A stretch of 64,000 bases of DNA from assembly GCF_050749805.1 (NCBI RefSeq), contig NZ_CP192738.1, positions 6,758,001 to 6,822,000 on the forward strand, in the 5' to 3' direction. The notes beneath the pieces were generated by a model. That model was not told the DNA's origin. It saw only the letters and a list, made by a program, of their open reading frames with translations, and did no database searches. Position numbers and translations under genes: made by a program. Source of the DNA: Hahella sp018986435. Lineage in GTDB: Bacteria > Pseudomonadota > Gammaproteobacteria > Pseudomonadales > Oleiphilaceae. Every line of letters begins with the position of its first letter. Position 1 is the first letter of the stretch. Positions 8,286-17,640 of the stretch are shown piece after piece.

Positions 8286-9170
8286 TTAAAGAGCGAACGC
8301 CAGCGCCAAAAACAGTATTGCGGCCAGTATGCCGCCTAAAGCCATGTAACGCCAAGGCCGTCCCGATGCGGATTGTGATGCGTTCGACTCGGCGAAAGGC
8401 GGCATGGGTCGGGTTTTTTCACCGGACAAATCGCGCTTGGGAGCAGCGTTGCTATGGGGCGCGCCGTCTTTATCGGTCACCACCAGCACGGTAACGTTGT
8501 CATCAGCGCCATTAGTGAGAGCAATTTCCACCAGCTCATCGGCTTTACTCTGCGAGTTACCGCGACGCGCCAACACTTCCTGTATCTGCTCTTCGGGCAC
8601 CACGCCATGCAGTCCATCACTGCACATCAACCAGACATCCCCCGCCTGACGGGGCACGCGATAGGCGTCCACATGCAGCCCACCCTCACCCGCAGCACCC
8701 ACCGCCTGGGTGAGCACATGGCGAATGCGCGCCGCTTCTTCTTCAGATAGTCCGGTGCTGCGTTGTGCGACAGAATGATCTTCCGTCATCTGCATGACGA
8801 GGTCGTCCCGCAACAGATACACGCGGCTGTCGCCCACCCAAGCGACTTCCATTTCATCGGAATGCGCATGCAACGCCGCAACGGTGGACGCCGCGTAGCC
8901 GCGCTCGCCACTGATGTCGTCGCCTAACAAGGATTGATGAGCGAGCAGAATAGCCTGCTCCAATGGATGTCCGGCGTGCACCGCTCTTTGCATGGACTGG
9001 CACACGCTCGCGCTGGCGACTTCCCCACTGTCGCCCCCTCCAACGCCGTCGGCGACGGCATAGAGACTTGTCGATTCGTCTACTAATCCATTATCCTGAT
9101 TTTGCTGCCGCCGGCCGGTATGAGTTGCGAAACCTACTTGCATTAAAAGATTTCCAAGTCCCTGATTCAT
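8286..9170 (-). CDS. PP2C-family protein phosphatase with C-terminal membrane anchor
   Basis: The 294-residue protein has metal-binding PP2C motifs in order: TGRRQQNQDNGLV, AVADGVGGGDSGE, WVGDSRVYLL, LMCSDGLHGVV and GADDNVTVLVV. It is an Mg/Mn-dependent Ser/Thr phosphatase and, by position, the natural antagonist of the kinase downstream. After about residue 240 comes a Ser/Pro linker and a C-terminal hydrophobic helix (ALGGILAAILFLALAF) that would place the domain at the inner membrane. Two starts are possible: ATG 9170 (used) or ATG 9143; neither has a strong ribosome binding site. PP2C plus kinase plus FHA resembles the post-translational module of type VI secretion, but no such genes are here. 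Confidence 0.9.
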   Translation of the reverse strand: MNQGLGNLLMQVGFATHTGRRQQNQDNGLVDESTSLYAVADGVGGGDSGEVASASVCQSMQRAVHAGHPLEQAILLAHQSLLGDDISGERGYAASTVAALHAHSDEMEVAWVGDSRVYLLRDDLVMQMTEDHSVAQRSTGLSEEEAARIRHVLTQAVGAAGEGGLHVDAYRVPRQAGDVWLMCSDGLHGVVPEEQIQEVLARRGNSQSKADELVEIALTNGADDNVTVLVVTDKDGAPHSNAAPKRDLSGEKTRPMPPFAESNASQSASGRPWRYMALGGILAAILFLALAFAL

Positions 9171-9322
9171 GGGGATTAAAAAAGTATATTTCTTTAGTAT
9201 AGATGGGTTTTCAGTTTAGTTTCCTTGACTATACTCTAAAGTGTTAAAGCGCCTTCTGACCGGCAGAACCTTAATTCAGTAGTCATTTCCACAAGTGTGA
9301 GCTTAACGAGGCCCCTAGCAGC

Positions 9323-10216
9323 ATGCTGAAACTGCAATTCACCGATGGAAGCCGGGAGAGCATCTGGCTGGTAGAACCGCGCCTGAAAATAGGTAAGCAT
9401 TCTTCCAACAACCTGATTCTCAACCAGCCGGACATCCAGGACTTTCATGCCGAGATACGTTTGCAGGAGGAACAGCTGTATCTGCTGAACCTCAGCCCCG
9501 ACTATGTCGTGGGCGTTAACGGCAAAAAGGTGCAAAAAGCCGTAAAAATCAACGAAAACGATACCATCCAACTGGGAAAAGCCCACTTTAAAGTGGTGCA
9601 TCCCGGAGCCGAGCATAAACCGAAACACGAAGCGCCGCAAAGCATCGCCCATAATGAATGGGGCCTGCAAACCAACGCCAGCTGGGCCAAGCAATCGTTT
9701 TACCCGATCGAAGACACCGTCATCATCGGCCGTGACGAACAGTGCGACATCACTGTGCCGGTGTCCCATTTGTCGCGTCAGCACGCCCAGTTGACTGTGG
9801 CGGGAAATTATATGTTGGTCAAGGATTTAGGTTCCACCAACGGTACTTACCTGAACGGCGAGCGCATTACCCAGGGACGCGCCAAACGAGGCGATCGTCT
9901 GCGTTTTGACGTCGTCACCTTTACCGTGACCGGGCCCGAAGATGACGGCGACCGCACCATCGTGCGTCCAGACGCGGTCGCGCAAGCGCCCTCTCCCGCG
10001 CCAACCGGTGAAGAAACCGTCGCCAATAATCCGCCGCCACGCCCAATGCGACCCGCTGCGCCGCCCAAAGCAGCCAGAAAACCGGCGCAAGAGAAACCTG
10101 CTCCCGCTCAGGAATTCGCAGCCAAAGCGGAATCCAAAAGCGGCTATCTGCTTTACACCGTCATCGGCTTCGCCGTGGTGTTCGGCGCCCTGTCAGCCTT
10201 TTTCCTGCTCCGGTAA
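9323..10216 (+). CDS. Tandem FHA-domain membrane protein
   Basis: The 297-residue protein has two forkhead-associated domains. The first (about 1-95) is degenerate: KIGKHSSNNLIL and DFHAEI replace the usual GR..S and SRxH. The second (about 125-215) has all phosphothreonine-binding marks: IIGRDEQCDITV, SHLSRQHAQL and DLGSTNGTYLNG. A Pro/Ala-rich linker and a C-terminal membrane helix follow. It is divergent from the PP2C/kinase pair and 105 bases upstream of the condensin genes on the same strand. The inferred role is to bind proteins phosphorylated by the kinase and bring them to the membrane, possibly linking the kinase to the condensin. Confidence 0.9.
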   Translation: MLKLQFTDGSRESIWLVEPRLKIGKHSSNNLILNQPDIQDFHAEIRLQEEQLYLLNLSPDYVVGVNGKKVQKAVKINENDTIQLGKAHFKVVHPGAEHKPKHEAPQSIAHNEWGLQTNASWAKQSFYPIEDTVIIGRDEQCDITVPVSHLSRQHAQLTVAGNYMLVKDLGSTNGTYLNGERITQGRAKRGDRLRFDVVTFTVTGPEDDGDRTIVRPDAVAQAPSPAPTGEETVANNPPPRPMRPAAPPKAARKPAQEKPAPAQEFAAKAESKSGYLLYTVIGFAVVFGALSAFFLLR

Positions 10217-10277
10217 GGATACCGGTCGGGGCATCCCCTGTTACATTTTGCTCATGGGATTTCCTCCACCTTGCCCC

Positions 10278-10283
10278 TATAAT
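10278..10283 (+). promoter_or_regulatory. Possible -10 element before the condensin genes
   Basis: A perfect TATAAT lies 38 bases before the mksF ATG. The hexamer 17 bases upstream (TGGGAT) is a poor -35, so the site may be weak or activator-dependent. It could let the condensin genes be expressed apart from the FHA gene. Confidence 0.35.
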
Positions 10284-10321
10284 AGGCGGTCGCCCCAGAA
10301 CAACCTGCACAGCCGTTACTG

Positions 10322-11797
10322 ATGTCGAATCCAGACCGTTTTCAGCAGTTTTTTTCTACAGACTGCCCGCAATTCTTTCGTCCGCTGACCAGCAAATACC
10401 GCGAAATGATCGTGGAGTGCCTGCGTTTGCTGTATCAACGTTTCTACAGCAGCATGGCGGACTACGGCCACGCTCTGAAGCGAGAACAGATGGTGGAGAT
10501 CTTCCAAACCGCCCTGACTCGCGCGCCGGAGCTGGAAACCGATGAAGACAGCGAAACCGAAGGGCGTTTCCGTACGGATCGCGACAAGGCCCTGTGGATT
10601 CTCAATACGCTGATTGACTACGGCTGGCTGGAAGTACAGGTTGACGAGGTTACGCTACAGTCCAGCTATCACTTTAGCCGTAAAGGGCGTTTGTTTACCC
10701 AGCCCTTTGTGGAGCTCAGCGGCGCGTCGGTGCGCACCCGTCACCGCAACACCCGCAATACCCGTAATGCGCTGCGGGCGTTTATTGAAGCCGGCGAAGT
10801 CCACGACCTGCTTGACGCCTACGAATACTCCGAGCGTATCATCAGCGACTTCACTGACATTATTACTGAGCTGGAAGACCGCAAGCGCCAGCTGGTGAAA
10901 GAAATTGAGATCACCGCGCTGATCAAACGAGCCAGCGATGAATTCTTCGACTTCATGGACAAACGCTTCCAGCCGGATTTGTCAGTGCGCCTGTCGGCGG
11001 ACTCCGTGGAGAAACACCGGGACGAGATCATGTCCCAGGTGCGCCAGATTCGCAGGCTCCCCAAAGAGGCCAAGGCGCACGCCGAAGGCGAACTGCGCCG
11101 TCTGCTGCCGGATCGAGTGGTGGAGGGGCAATCCCTGCTCTGGCTGCTGTTGGATAACATAGAAATCCGACTCACCAACGCCTGCGATATCATGTTGCCT
11201 GCCCTGCGCAGCGCGCTACGTAACTTCACCCGACGCGCGGATATCATTATCCGTCAAATGAGCTATCTGGCCAGCCAGCGCCATAATGACATGGTGCAGA
11301 TTTGCCAGGAGCTGACCGAGCTGCCGGCGGAAGAGCAACAGGCGCGTCTGGAGCGCGCAGGCGCCCTGATGGCCAATCTCAATGTGGGCCTTATCGACCC
11401 CAAACAGATCAGCCTGCGCGAAGGTCGCCGTAAGATTACTGTGGACAGCCGGGTGCTCAACGATGAGCCGCTGGATCAGGGCGCTCGTAAAGAGCTGTTC
11501 ATACAACACGCGCTGGATCAGGCTTTCGTCATCAATGACGACCGTACCCGTCAGTATCTGATTCAGGCGCTGCGGGGCGGCCAACGCATCCAGACCAAAC
11601 ATCTGCCCATTAACGCCGCTCCCGATCTGTTGGCGGCGATGCATGCCGTGGAGCTGGGCTCCGTGTCAGGACTCTCCAGCGAATACGAGTTCGTGGTTGA
11701 GCCGACGGGCGATCTGGTCAGCAATGATTATTTACTCCAGGCGGATGATTTCATCATCGAAGTACGACCGAAAAAAGCGATGCAAGACACCTTATGA
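10322..11797 (+). CDS. mksF: MksF/JetA-like kleisin subunit of a MukBEF-type condensin
   Basis: The 491-residue protein is predicted to be the kleisin of an SMC-like complex. It has a winged-helix-like N-terminal part (LNTLIDYGWLEVQVDEVTLQ around residue 100), a long helical middle with charged heptad character (about 150-350), and a C-terminal winged-helix part. This layout and the three-gene order kleisin, small winged-helix subunit, SMC ATPase match the Mks and Wadjet (JetA) families. The ATG overlaps no upstream gene and lacks a strong ribosome binding site. Its stop overlaps mksE by 4 bases. I use Mks names because no nuclease subunit is present; JetA would be an equal label. Confidence 0.82.
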   Translation: MSNPDRFQQFFSTDCPQFFRPLTSKYREMIVECLRLLYQRFYSSMADYGHALKREQMVEIFQTALTRAPELETDEDSETEGRFRTDRDKALWILNTLIDYGWLEVQVDEVTLQSSYHFSRKGRLFTQPFVELSGASVRTRHRNTRNTRNALRAFIEAGEVHDLLDAYEYSERIISDFTDIITELEDRKRQLVKEIEITALIKRASDEFFDFMDKRFQPDLSVRLSADSVEKHRDEIMSQVRQIRRLPKEAKAHAEGELRRLLPDRVVEGQSLLWLLLDNIEIRLTNACDIMLPALRSALRNFTRRADIIIRQMSYLASQRHNDMVQICQELTELPAEEQQARLERAGALMANLNVGLIDPKQISLREGRRKITVDSRVLNDEPLDQGARKELFIQHALDQAFVINDDRTRQYLIQALRGGQRIQTKHLPINAAPDLLAAMHAVELGSVSGLSSEYEFVVEPTGDLVSNDYLLQADDFIIEVRPKKAMQDTL

Positions 11798-12465
11798 TTC
11801 TGAGTCAATGCCTTGAAAATGAACTGTCCTCTGAAGGACTTCAGTTAACGGACTTCAGCGAGCTGGTGCTGCGTCTGCTGGATTACAGCATCATCTGCCG
11901 CGATGAAAGCCTGATCGAACAATCTTTGTATGATCGTTACCTGCGCATCGACAAGCTGGTGGACGATTATCTGTCCGTTCTCGGTGTGCGTCTGCTGCAT
12001 GACCGTCAGTTCCAATATATCCGTGCGTATCCGCCGGGAGCGGAGGCGCCAGGTCTCGACGATGAGGTGGATCAGCCGTTCAACACCGGTTTGCGCGCGC
12101 GCCTGAATCAGCAGGAAATCGCCTTGATTCTGGTATTGCGCAGCCAGTACGACAAAGCCCTACGAGAGGGTCAGGTGGACGATCAGGGCGGCGTCACGCT
12201 CAGCTTTGAGGCGCTGTCCATCGCCATGAAGAACCTGCTGCAACGCACCCTGCCGGAGAATCTGACGGAACGCCGCCAGCTGCTGAAGCGCCTACGTCAG
12301 TTGCGTCTGTTGCAATTCAGCCAGGAAGACACGTTGGAAAGCGGCGAAAGCTGGGTCCGCATCCGTCCGCAAATCGTCAACTTCGTCAGCGATGAAGCGC
12401 TGTCTGCGTTGCGGGGAGAAGAGGCGCAGCAGAAAGACGCAGCGGCGTCCCCGGAAGAAAGCTAA
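11794..12465 (+). CDS. mksE: MksE/JetB-like subunit (DUF4194-type)
   Basis: The 223-residue acidic protein resembles the DUF4194 family, the small winged-helix KITE-like partner that binds the kleisin in MukBEF/Mks/Jet complexes. The conserved-looking core includes EQSLYDRYLRIDKLVDDYLS, IALILVLRSQYD and a C-terminal ESWVRIRPQIVNFVSDEAL. The ATG is embedded in the mksF stop (ATGA), which indicates translational coupling and fixed stoichiometry. The last 20 residues are Ala/Glu/Gln-rich and likely disordered. Confidence 0.82.
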   Translation: MILSQCLENELSSEGLQLTDFSELVLRLLDYSIICRDESLIEQSLYDRYLRIDKLVDDYLSVLGVRLLHDRQFQYIRAYPPGAEAPGLDDEVDQPFNTGLRARLNQQEIALILVLRSQYDKALREGQVDDQGGVTLSFEALSIAMKNLLQRTLPENLTERRQLLKRLRQLRLLQFSQEDTLESGESWVRIRPQIVNFVSDEALSALRGEEAQQKDAAASPEES

Positions 12466-12532
12466 CCGGCGGAAGCTGGCCCAAGGACGGAATAAATAAG
12501 GCGGCGTCCACTATCAGTGATTTGAGAGCACC

Positions 12533-15500
12533 ATGTTTCTAAAGAAATGCATCTACGTTAACTGGGGCAACATCCCCAACAGCGAATTCGATTTCGGCCC
12601 CATTAATCTGCTTTCCGGGGGCAACGGTTCCGGTAAAACCACGTCGGCGGACGCCATTCAGACGGTGATGACCGCCGCCCACGATTACCTGTTCACCTAC
12701 AACCCAGGCCAGGATGAAACTACCCAACGGGGTCGCGGCGGCAAGCAGGTGCGTACGCTGTCTTCCTATGTACTCGGTTGCGACGATGGCAGCTTCGCCC
12801 GTCTGGAGCCCACCGAAGGCTATATCGCCGCCTGTTTTCATCCAACGACAGGCGAGTCCGCCGAGCCCTTCACCGCCCTTATCTGTTGCCGCGCCCACAT
12901 CGATCAGGCTGGCTCGCAACGGGTGGCGCGCCAGGACGACCTGTTCTTCCTGATATTGCCGGGGGCGGAAATCAGTCTATCCGACCTGCAGGGCGAAGAC
13001 GCCAGCGGCGACAAATTCGTCATGCCCATGGACAAGATCGTGGCGCGCCTGCGCAAGAAATTCGAAGTGGAGAAGTACGATACCAAGAAAGGCTATCTAA
13101 AACGCCTTTACGGCATTCTGCGCGGCAAATCTCACGAGGTGCCGGAGCGTGAGGCGATGAACGCCGCTCGCGCATTCTCCCGTTTCATGGCCTATAAGCC
13201 AGTGAAAAGCATCAATGATTTCGTTGCCAATGAAATCTTGGAAAAGAAAGACCTGGGCGAAGCGATCCGCTCCGTCTCCGATCTGCTCAAAACTATCCAC
13301 GGTATGGAGAGCGACGCGTCCCGCCTCAAGAACGCCATTCGCATTCTGAGCGACGCCACGGGCTACGGCGAGAGCTATATTCAACGCTGGATCGATTTGA
13401 ACGTCTGGCAATACGTCGCCGCGCGCCACCAGTATCTGACGGATCAGGAAGCCTATCTCACCGCCAAGAAGCAGCAGAAGTCCCTGCAGGATGAGAAAGT
13501 TTCCAACCAGCAGGAGCGCGATACGCTGGAAGCCCGCCACGACCAGATCGAGGGCCGTCTGCTTGAGCTGACCGCCAAACGCATGGGCCATCAGCCGCTG
13601 CAGCAGAAAGACGAGCTGGAGAAGCTGATCGCCGCCAATGGCCGCGCCCTGCACGAACAAGCGCCGGGGCTGCTGGAGCAGAATCATCGTCTGGACGCCA
13701 TCTTTCAGGCCACCAATAACATCATCAACCTGATGAAGAACCAGAATATCCTGGATGACGTACCGCGTCTGGGGCATAAGGATGTCTGGGCGGGAGCCCT
13801 GGAGTTCAGCCAACTGAAACAACACGGTCAGGTGGATTTCGCCGCCCTGCTGGGACGCGACTGGGTGGATATCTCCCCCCTCGAAAGCCACCTCGATCAG
13901 GCGTTATTAATTCAACAGAAAGCCAACCAGTGGCAGCGCCAGTGGCACGATGGAGAAATCAGCGCCGACGGCGTCAGCTTGCGTGACCAAGTCAGTCGCG
14001 CCCTGCACCGACGCGAGAGCCTGAATCAGAAGCTGGAGCAGCAACGCCATCAGAAACAGGCGGAAATCGAAAGCCTGGAGACGCGTCAGGTCACTTATCC
14101 TTACCACGTAAAAACAGCGTTAGAGGCGATTCGCCGGGAGTGCCCCGAGGCGGACCCCCGAGTGCTCTGCGATTACGTCGAAATCAAAGACCCCAAATGG
14201 CAAAACGCCATCGAAGGCTATGTCGGCGGCGGACGCTTCTCGATTCTGGTGGAGCCGGAATACGAAGCCCGCGCCACCCGCATCCTGCGCTCCTTGAAAG
14301 GCGGCGGACAGGCGCGCGTGATCCAGGGTGAGAAAGCCCGCCGCGATTGCGAGCGCATGAATCTGGACAAAGATTCCATTATCCATGTCATGGAGTTCAG
14401 CCACGCCACCGCGCGCTACTACATCACCGCCAGCTACGGCAACGTGCTACGGGTGCGTTCGGAGGAAGAGTTGCGGATGACCCGTCGCGGCGTCACCGCC
14501 AACGGCCTGGGTTCGGGCTCTTACAGCATGTTTCGTTGTGACGTGGCCGACAGTGAGCTGGTATTTGGACAGGAGGCGCGGGAACGCGCTCTGGACGCAA
14601 AGAGAGAAGAGCTGCAGCAAATCCGCATCGAGCACCAACGCGCTGGCGAGCAGTGGCAGGAATTGTCCAATCTGCTGCGCGCCGCGGATCAGATCAAGCC
14701 GCTGTCCTACGCCGACCGCCTGAAAGCCATGCTCGATATCCACCGGGAACTACGCGAAGCGGAAGATCGCCTGGCCCACCTGGACCTGGCCGACTTCGAG
14801 CAACTGGAACAAGAGCTGGAGCAACTCAAGCAACAGGACAAAGAACTCAAGCAACGTATTGAGGTTCTTCTTAAGCGGGAAGGCAGTCTGCAAACCGAGC
14901 TGGCGCAGAAGGCGGATCTCTGTAAGGCGCTCAGCGAACGCAAAGACGCCTCGGAAACCAAACAGGACGAAAAAGAAGAGTCCCTGCGCTCAATCGCGTC
15001 CCTGTGGCCGAATTTCGATAGTGAAGCGCGCCTGCAGGAGGCGGATCAATGTGCGGAAAGCATCCGTTCCGATCAGTTGTATCTGGAGTTGCAGGATACT
15101 CAATCCAACATTGAAAGCCTGGCGCGACAGTTCGAGAACAAGTTGATCGAGCACAACCAGTCGAGCAATCCGCTGGATCAGATCGCCTATCTGCCCGACT
15201 ATGACCAGATGCATAACCGAGCATTCTTCAGCCGCATCTGTGAAGTCAGCCGGGAAATCGACAAAATACGCAACCGCCTGAAAAACAACATCCTGGTGGA
15301 GAAACAAGAGAAGCTGGCGCAGTTGAAACTGGCGTTCAACAACACCTTCGTCACCCATCTCTGCCACGCCATCTATCAGGCCATCAATGACGGCAAGAAG
15401 ATCCTGGAGGACATGAACCGGGAGCTGGAGCACCATCGTTTCGGCGCCGACCGCGAATCCTTCCGCTTCGACTGGACGTGGGTGCCGGAATTCAAGGAAT

Positions 15501-16162
15501 ACTGGGATTTCTTCAAGGAAATCATCGCCCTGCCCAATCTCGGCGAAGGTGCCACGTTGTTTGACGCGGAGTTGTCGAAGAAAGCCTCGCAAGTGCGCGA
15601 CCGCATGATGGCGATGTTGCTGTCCGACGACGAGCAAAAAGCGATGCGCGAGCTTGAACGCATCTCAGATTATCGCAACTACCGCAATTACGAGATTTAT
15701 AAGGAGCCGCAAGGCAAACAACCGATTCCGTTGTCGCAATACGGTACCGGCAGCGGCGGCCAGTTGGAGACCCCGGCCTACATCATCCGCTCGGCGGCGA
15801 TCACCTCCGCATTCCGCTTCAACGAAGGCGACAGTCATCTGCGTATGGTGCTGGTGGACGAAGCCTTCTCGAAAATGGACGAAACCCGCTCCCGCGAGGT
15901 CATCAACTATCTGACCCAGACTTTGGGCCTGCAGCTGGTATTCATTATGCCCACCAGCAAATCCGGCCCCTTCATGGACCTGATCAGTAACCAGTTCGTG
16001 TTCACCAAATGCCCTACCACCCGCCCGGTTGGCGAACTGCAAACCCGCGTTCTGGTGGACAGGCAAAAGTGCAACCAGGAAAAAATCGCCGAACTCTGGG
16101 CCAACCACCGCAAACAAATCCGCCACCAGTTCGCTCTGGATTTTATGGAGGAGTTTGGTTGA
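12533..16162 (+). CDS. mksB: MksB/JetC-like SMC ATPase of a MukBEF-type condensin
   Basis: The 1209-residue protein has an SMC layout. Walker A lies at 29-38 (GGNGSGKTTS), and long coiled coils run through about 290-530 and 690-950. A globular hinge-like segment at about 540-690 includes YVEIKDPKWQNAIEGYVGG. The ABC signature SGGQ is at 1074-1077 and Walker B VLVDEA has Asp1109-Glu1110. The early Gln-rich stretch after Walker A and the signature are like COG4913/JetC proteins rather than the shorter Pseudomonas MksB. It should bind and extrude DNA with ATP. It follows mksE by 67 bases. No JetD/MksG (TOPRIM-type nuclease) gene follows; the next gene is an unrelated exported binding protein. 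Confidence 0.88.
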   Translation: MFLKKCIYVNWGNIPNSEFDFGPINLLSGGNGSGKTTSADAIQTVMTAAHDYLFTYNPGQDETTQRGRGGKQVRTLSSYVLGCDDGSFARLEPTEGYIAACFHPTTGESAEPFTALICCRAHIDQAGSQRVARQDDLFFLILPGAEISLSDLQGEDASGDKFVMPMDKIVARLRKKFEVEKYDTKKGYLKRLYGILRGKSHEVPEREAMNAARAFSRFMAYKPVKSINDFVANEILEKKDLGEAIRSVSDLLKTIHGMESDASRLKNAIRILSDATGYGESYIQRWIDLNVWQYVAARHQYLTDQEAYLTAKKQQKSLQDEKVSNQQERDTLEARHDQIEGRLLELTAKRMGHQPLQQKDELEKLIAANGRALHEQAPGLLEQNHRLDAIFQATNNIINLMKNQNILDDVPRLGHKDVWAGALEFSQLKQHGQVDFAALLGRDWVDISPLESHLDQALLIQQKANQWQRQWHDGEISADGVSLRDQVSRALHRRESLNQKLEQQRHQKQAEIESLETRQVTYPYHVKTALEAIRRECPEADPRVLCDYVEIKDPKWQNAIEGYVGGGRFSILVEPEYEARATRILRSLKGGGQARVIQGEKARRDCERMNLDKDSIIHVMEFSHATARYYITASYGNVLRVRSEEELRMTRRGVTANGLGSGSYSMFRCDVADSELVFGQEARERALDAKREELQQIRIEHQRAGEQWQELSNLLRAADQIKPLSYADRLKAMLDIHRELREAEDRLAHLDLADFEQLEQELEQLKQQDKELKQRIEVLLKREGSLQTELAQKADLCKALSERKDASETKQDEKEESLRSIASLWPNFDSEARLQEADQCAESIRSDQLYLELQDTQSNIESLARQFENKLIEHNQSSNPLDQIAYLPDYDQMHNRAFFSRICEVSREIDKIRNRLKNNILVEKQEKLAQLKLAFNNTFVTHLCHAIYQAINDGKKILEDMNRELEHHRFGADRESFRFDWTWVPEFKEYWDFFKEIIALPNLGEGATLFDAELSKKASQVRDRMMAMLLSDDEQKAMRELERISDYRNYRNYEIYKEPQGKQPIPLSQYGTGSGGQLETPAYIIRSAAITSAFRFNEGDSHLRMVLVDEAFSKMDETRSREVINYLTQTLGLQLVFIMPTSKSGPFMDLISNQFVFTKCPTTRPVGELQTRVLVDRQKCNQEKIAELWANHRKQIRHQFALDFMEEFG

Positions 16163-16195
16163 AGACGTTTTAACTTACGATTTCAACATGCCAGC

Positions 16196-16213
16196 CGAGG
16201 GCTCCGGCCCTCG
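16196..16213 (+). terminator. Short hairpin after mksB
   Basis: CGAGGGC (16196-16202) and GCCCTCG (16207-16213) form a 7-bp GC-rich stem with a TCCG loop, 33 bases after the mksB stop. No T-run follows, so termination is uncertain. Confidence 0.3.
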
Positions 16214-16260
16214 TGCTTCAGCTATCTATTCCTACGTCACGACGCTACCAATAACTATAG

Positions 16261-16275
16261 CCGTGAATTTCACGG
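16261..16275. promoter_or_regulatory. Inverted repeat upstream of the binding-protein gene
   Basis: CCGTGAA and TTCACGG flank a single T, a perfect 7-bp inverted repeat 54 bases before the start of the periplasmic binding protein. The size and symmetry suit a regulator dimer. No regulator gene is adjacent. Confidence 0.35.
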
Positions 16276-16329
16276 AAATTGCTCCATACTTAGAGACAAC
16301 ACTGGGTTCAATGAGTTTTGGAGACGCAC

Positions 16330-17355
16330 ATGGACAGTCGATCTTGGCTCTTTGGGATTCACCTCCTCACCGCACTGTCGCTATCCCTGGCCGCACTTTC
16401 GACGCAGGCCGCCGGACGCATTTTCGGCATCGCCGGCAAGAGCGTGGAGGACATCAATTTCATCAACGCCTGGAAGGGATGTGAAGAAGAGGCCCGCCTC
16501 AATGACGACACCTGTATTCACATTGGAGAAGTCGGTCCCGCACATTTTCGCACTCAAGACCGTGTGTTGTTGGAGGCGATGGATCGACGCATTGACGGCA
16601 TTGCCGTTTCCGTCACCAATTCTGAATACCTCGCTGCAAGTTCTTTACGAGCTGCTTCAGAACGCGGCATTCCCATCATTACCTTTGATTCCGATCTGGA
16701 AAAACCTCACGACAACTTGCGTAGCGCTTACGTGGGACCCGACAACCTTGGCTTTGGACGCAATCTCGCCACTCAGGCCATGCGTCTGCGACCGCAAGGC
16801 GGCGCTGTTTGTCTGATGAGCGGCGGCCCTTACAACCCAAACCTTAACGCGCGCTTGCTGGGCGTGCGGCAGGTGCTTAGCGGAGATGACGCCTTTCCCG
16901 CTGACCGCAAACTCACTGGCGAAAACGGATGGCATGAGCCTGTTCGCTGTCCTTGGTACAACTGGGATAAATACGATCGCGCCCTGCTGCAAATGCGGGA
17001 GGCGATCTATAACAAGGAGATCAATGTATTCCTCTCCGTCGGCTCATGGCCTCAGATCGACCTCAATCTTTACCGGGAAGTCATGATGCCGGCGAAGGCT
17101 GAGTATCTTGATTCGCTCAACAAGATAGTTGTCATAGGCATAGGCACGCCACTGCCTGAACAGCTGGATCAGTTGAGTGAGAAGCTCGTCCACGCCTTTG
17201 TTTCCATTGATTTCGAGGAAATGGGACGGATCAGTTACCGCTATCTGAAAAAGCTCTCAGAGGGAGAGCGTGTTCCCGAAATCACTTATACGGAAAACCG
17301 CATCTACCGTTGGGACGATCCCGCCATTATGGAAAGACGCGTCACCAAGGAGTGA
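16330..17355 (+). CDS. Orphan periplasmic sugar-binding-type protein
   Basis: The 341-residue product has a signal peptide (WLFGIHLLTALSLSLAALS, then TQA) and a periplasmic binding protein fold of the ribose/LacI type. Features are KSVEDINFINAWKGCEEEAR, DGIAVSVTNSEYL, IPIITFDSDLE, YVGPDNLGFGRNLA and a late VSIDFEEMGRISYRYL. ATG 16330 is chosen because GGAG lies 6 bases upstream; a TTG at 16318 is also in frame. No permease or ATPase lies nearby, so it may feed a distant ABC transporter or act as the sensor arm of a chemoreceptor or kinase. Ligand unknown. Confidence 0.75.
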   Translation: MDSRSWLFGIHLLTALSLSLAALSTQAAGRIFGIAGKSVEDINFINAWKGCEEEARLNDDTCIHIGEVGPAHFRTQDRVLLEAMDRRIDGIAVSVTNSEYLAASSLRAASERGIPIITFDSDLEKPHDNLRSAYVGPDNLGFGRNLATQAMRLRPQGGAVCLMSGGPYNPNLNARLLGVRQVLSGDDAFPADRKLTGENGWHEPVRCPWYNWDKYDRALLQMREAIYNKEINVFLSVGSWPQIDLNLYREVMMPAKAEYLDSLNKIVVIGIGTPLPEQLDQLSEKLVHAFVSIDFEEMGRISYRYLKKLSEGERVPEITYTENRIYRWDDPAIMERRVTKE

Positions 17356-17640
17356 GCTGTATAGATTTCAACGCACTTATTCGCCGCATGCCTTGCAAGG
17401 GCGGATTGATCACGTCCGCCCTCCGCTTACCGCCTCCTTTCCAGCTGCATAAGCAGTCCGTTACATTCCGACTTATACAGCGCTTTCTCTCTGATTCTAT
17501 TTGATATTTTTCCGATAAAACGACCTAACGCCCCTAGGGTTTGCCCCAGGCTACTTCCGCTGTTTGCGTCCGTTACACTAACCGGCTCCCCTCTTTTCCA
17601 AATGACGCATATAGAGTTCCAGCAGACGTAGGTGATAGAT

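Noticed and set aside
6415..10216. Type VI secretion cluster
   Set aside because: Kinase, PP2C and FHA genes resemble its regulatory part, but no Tss, Hcp or VgrG gene is present.
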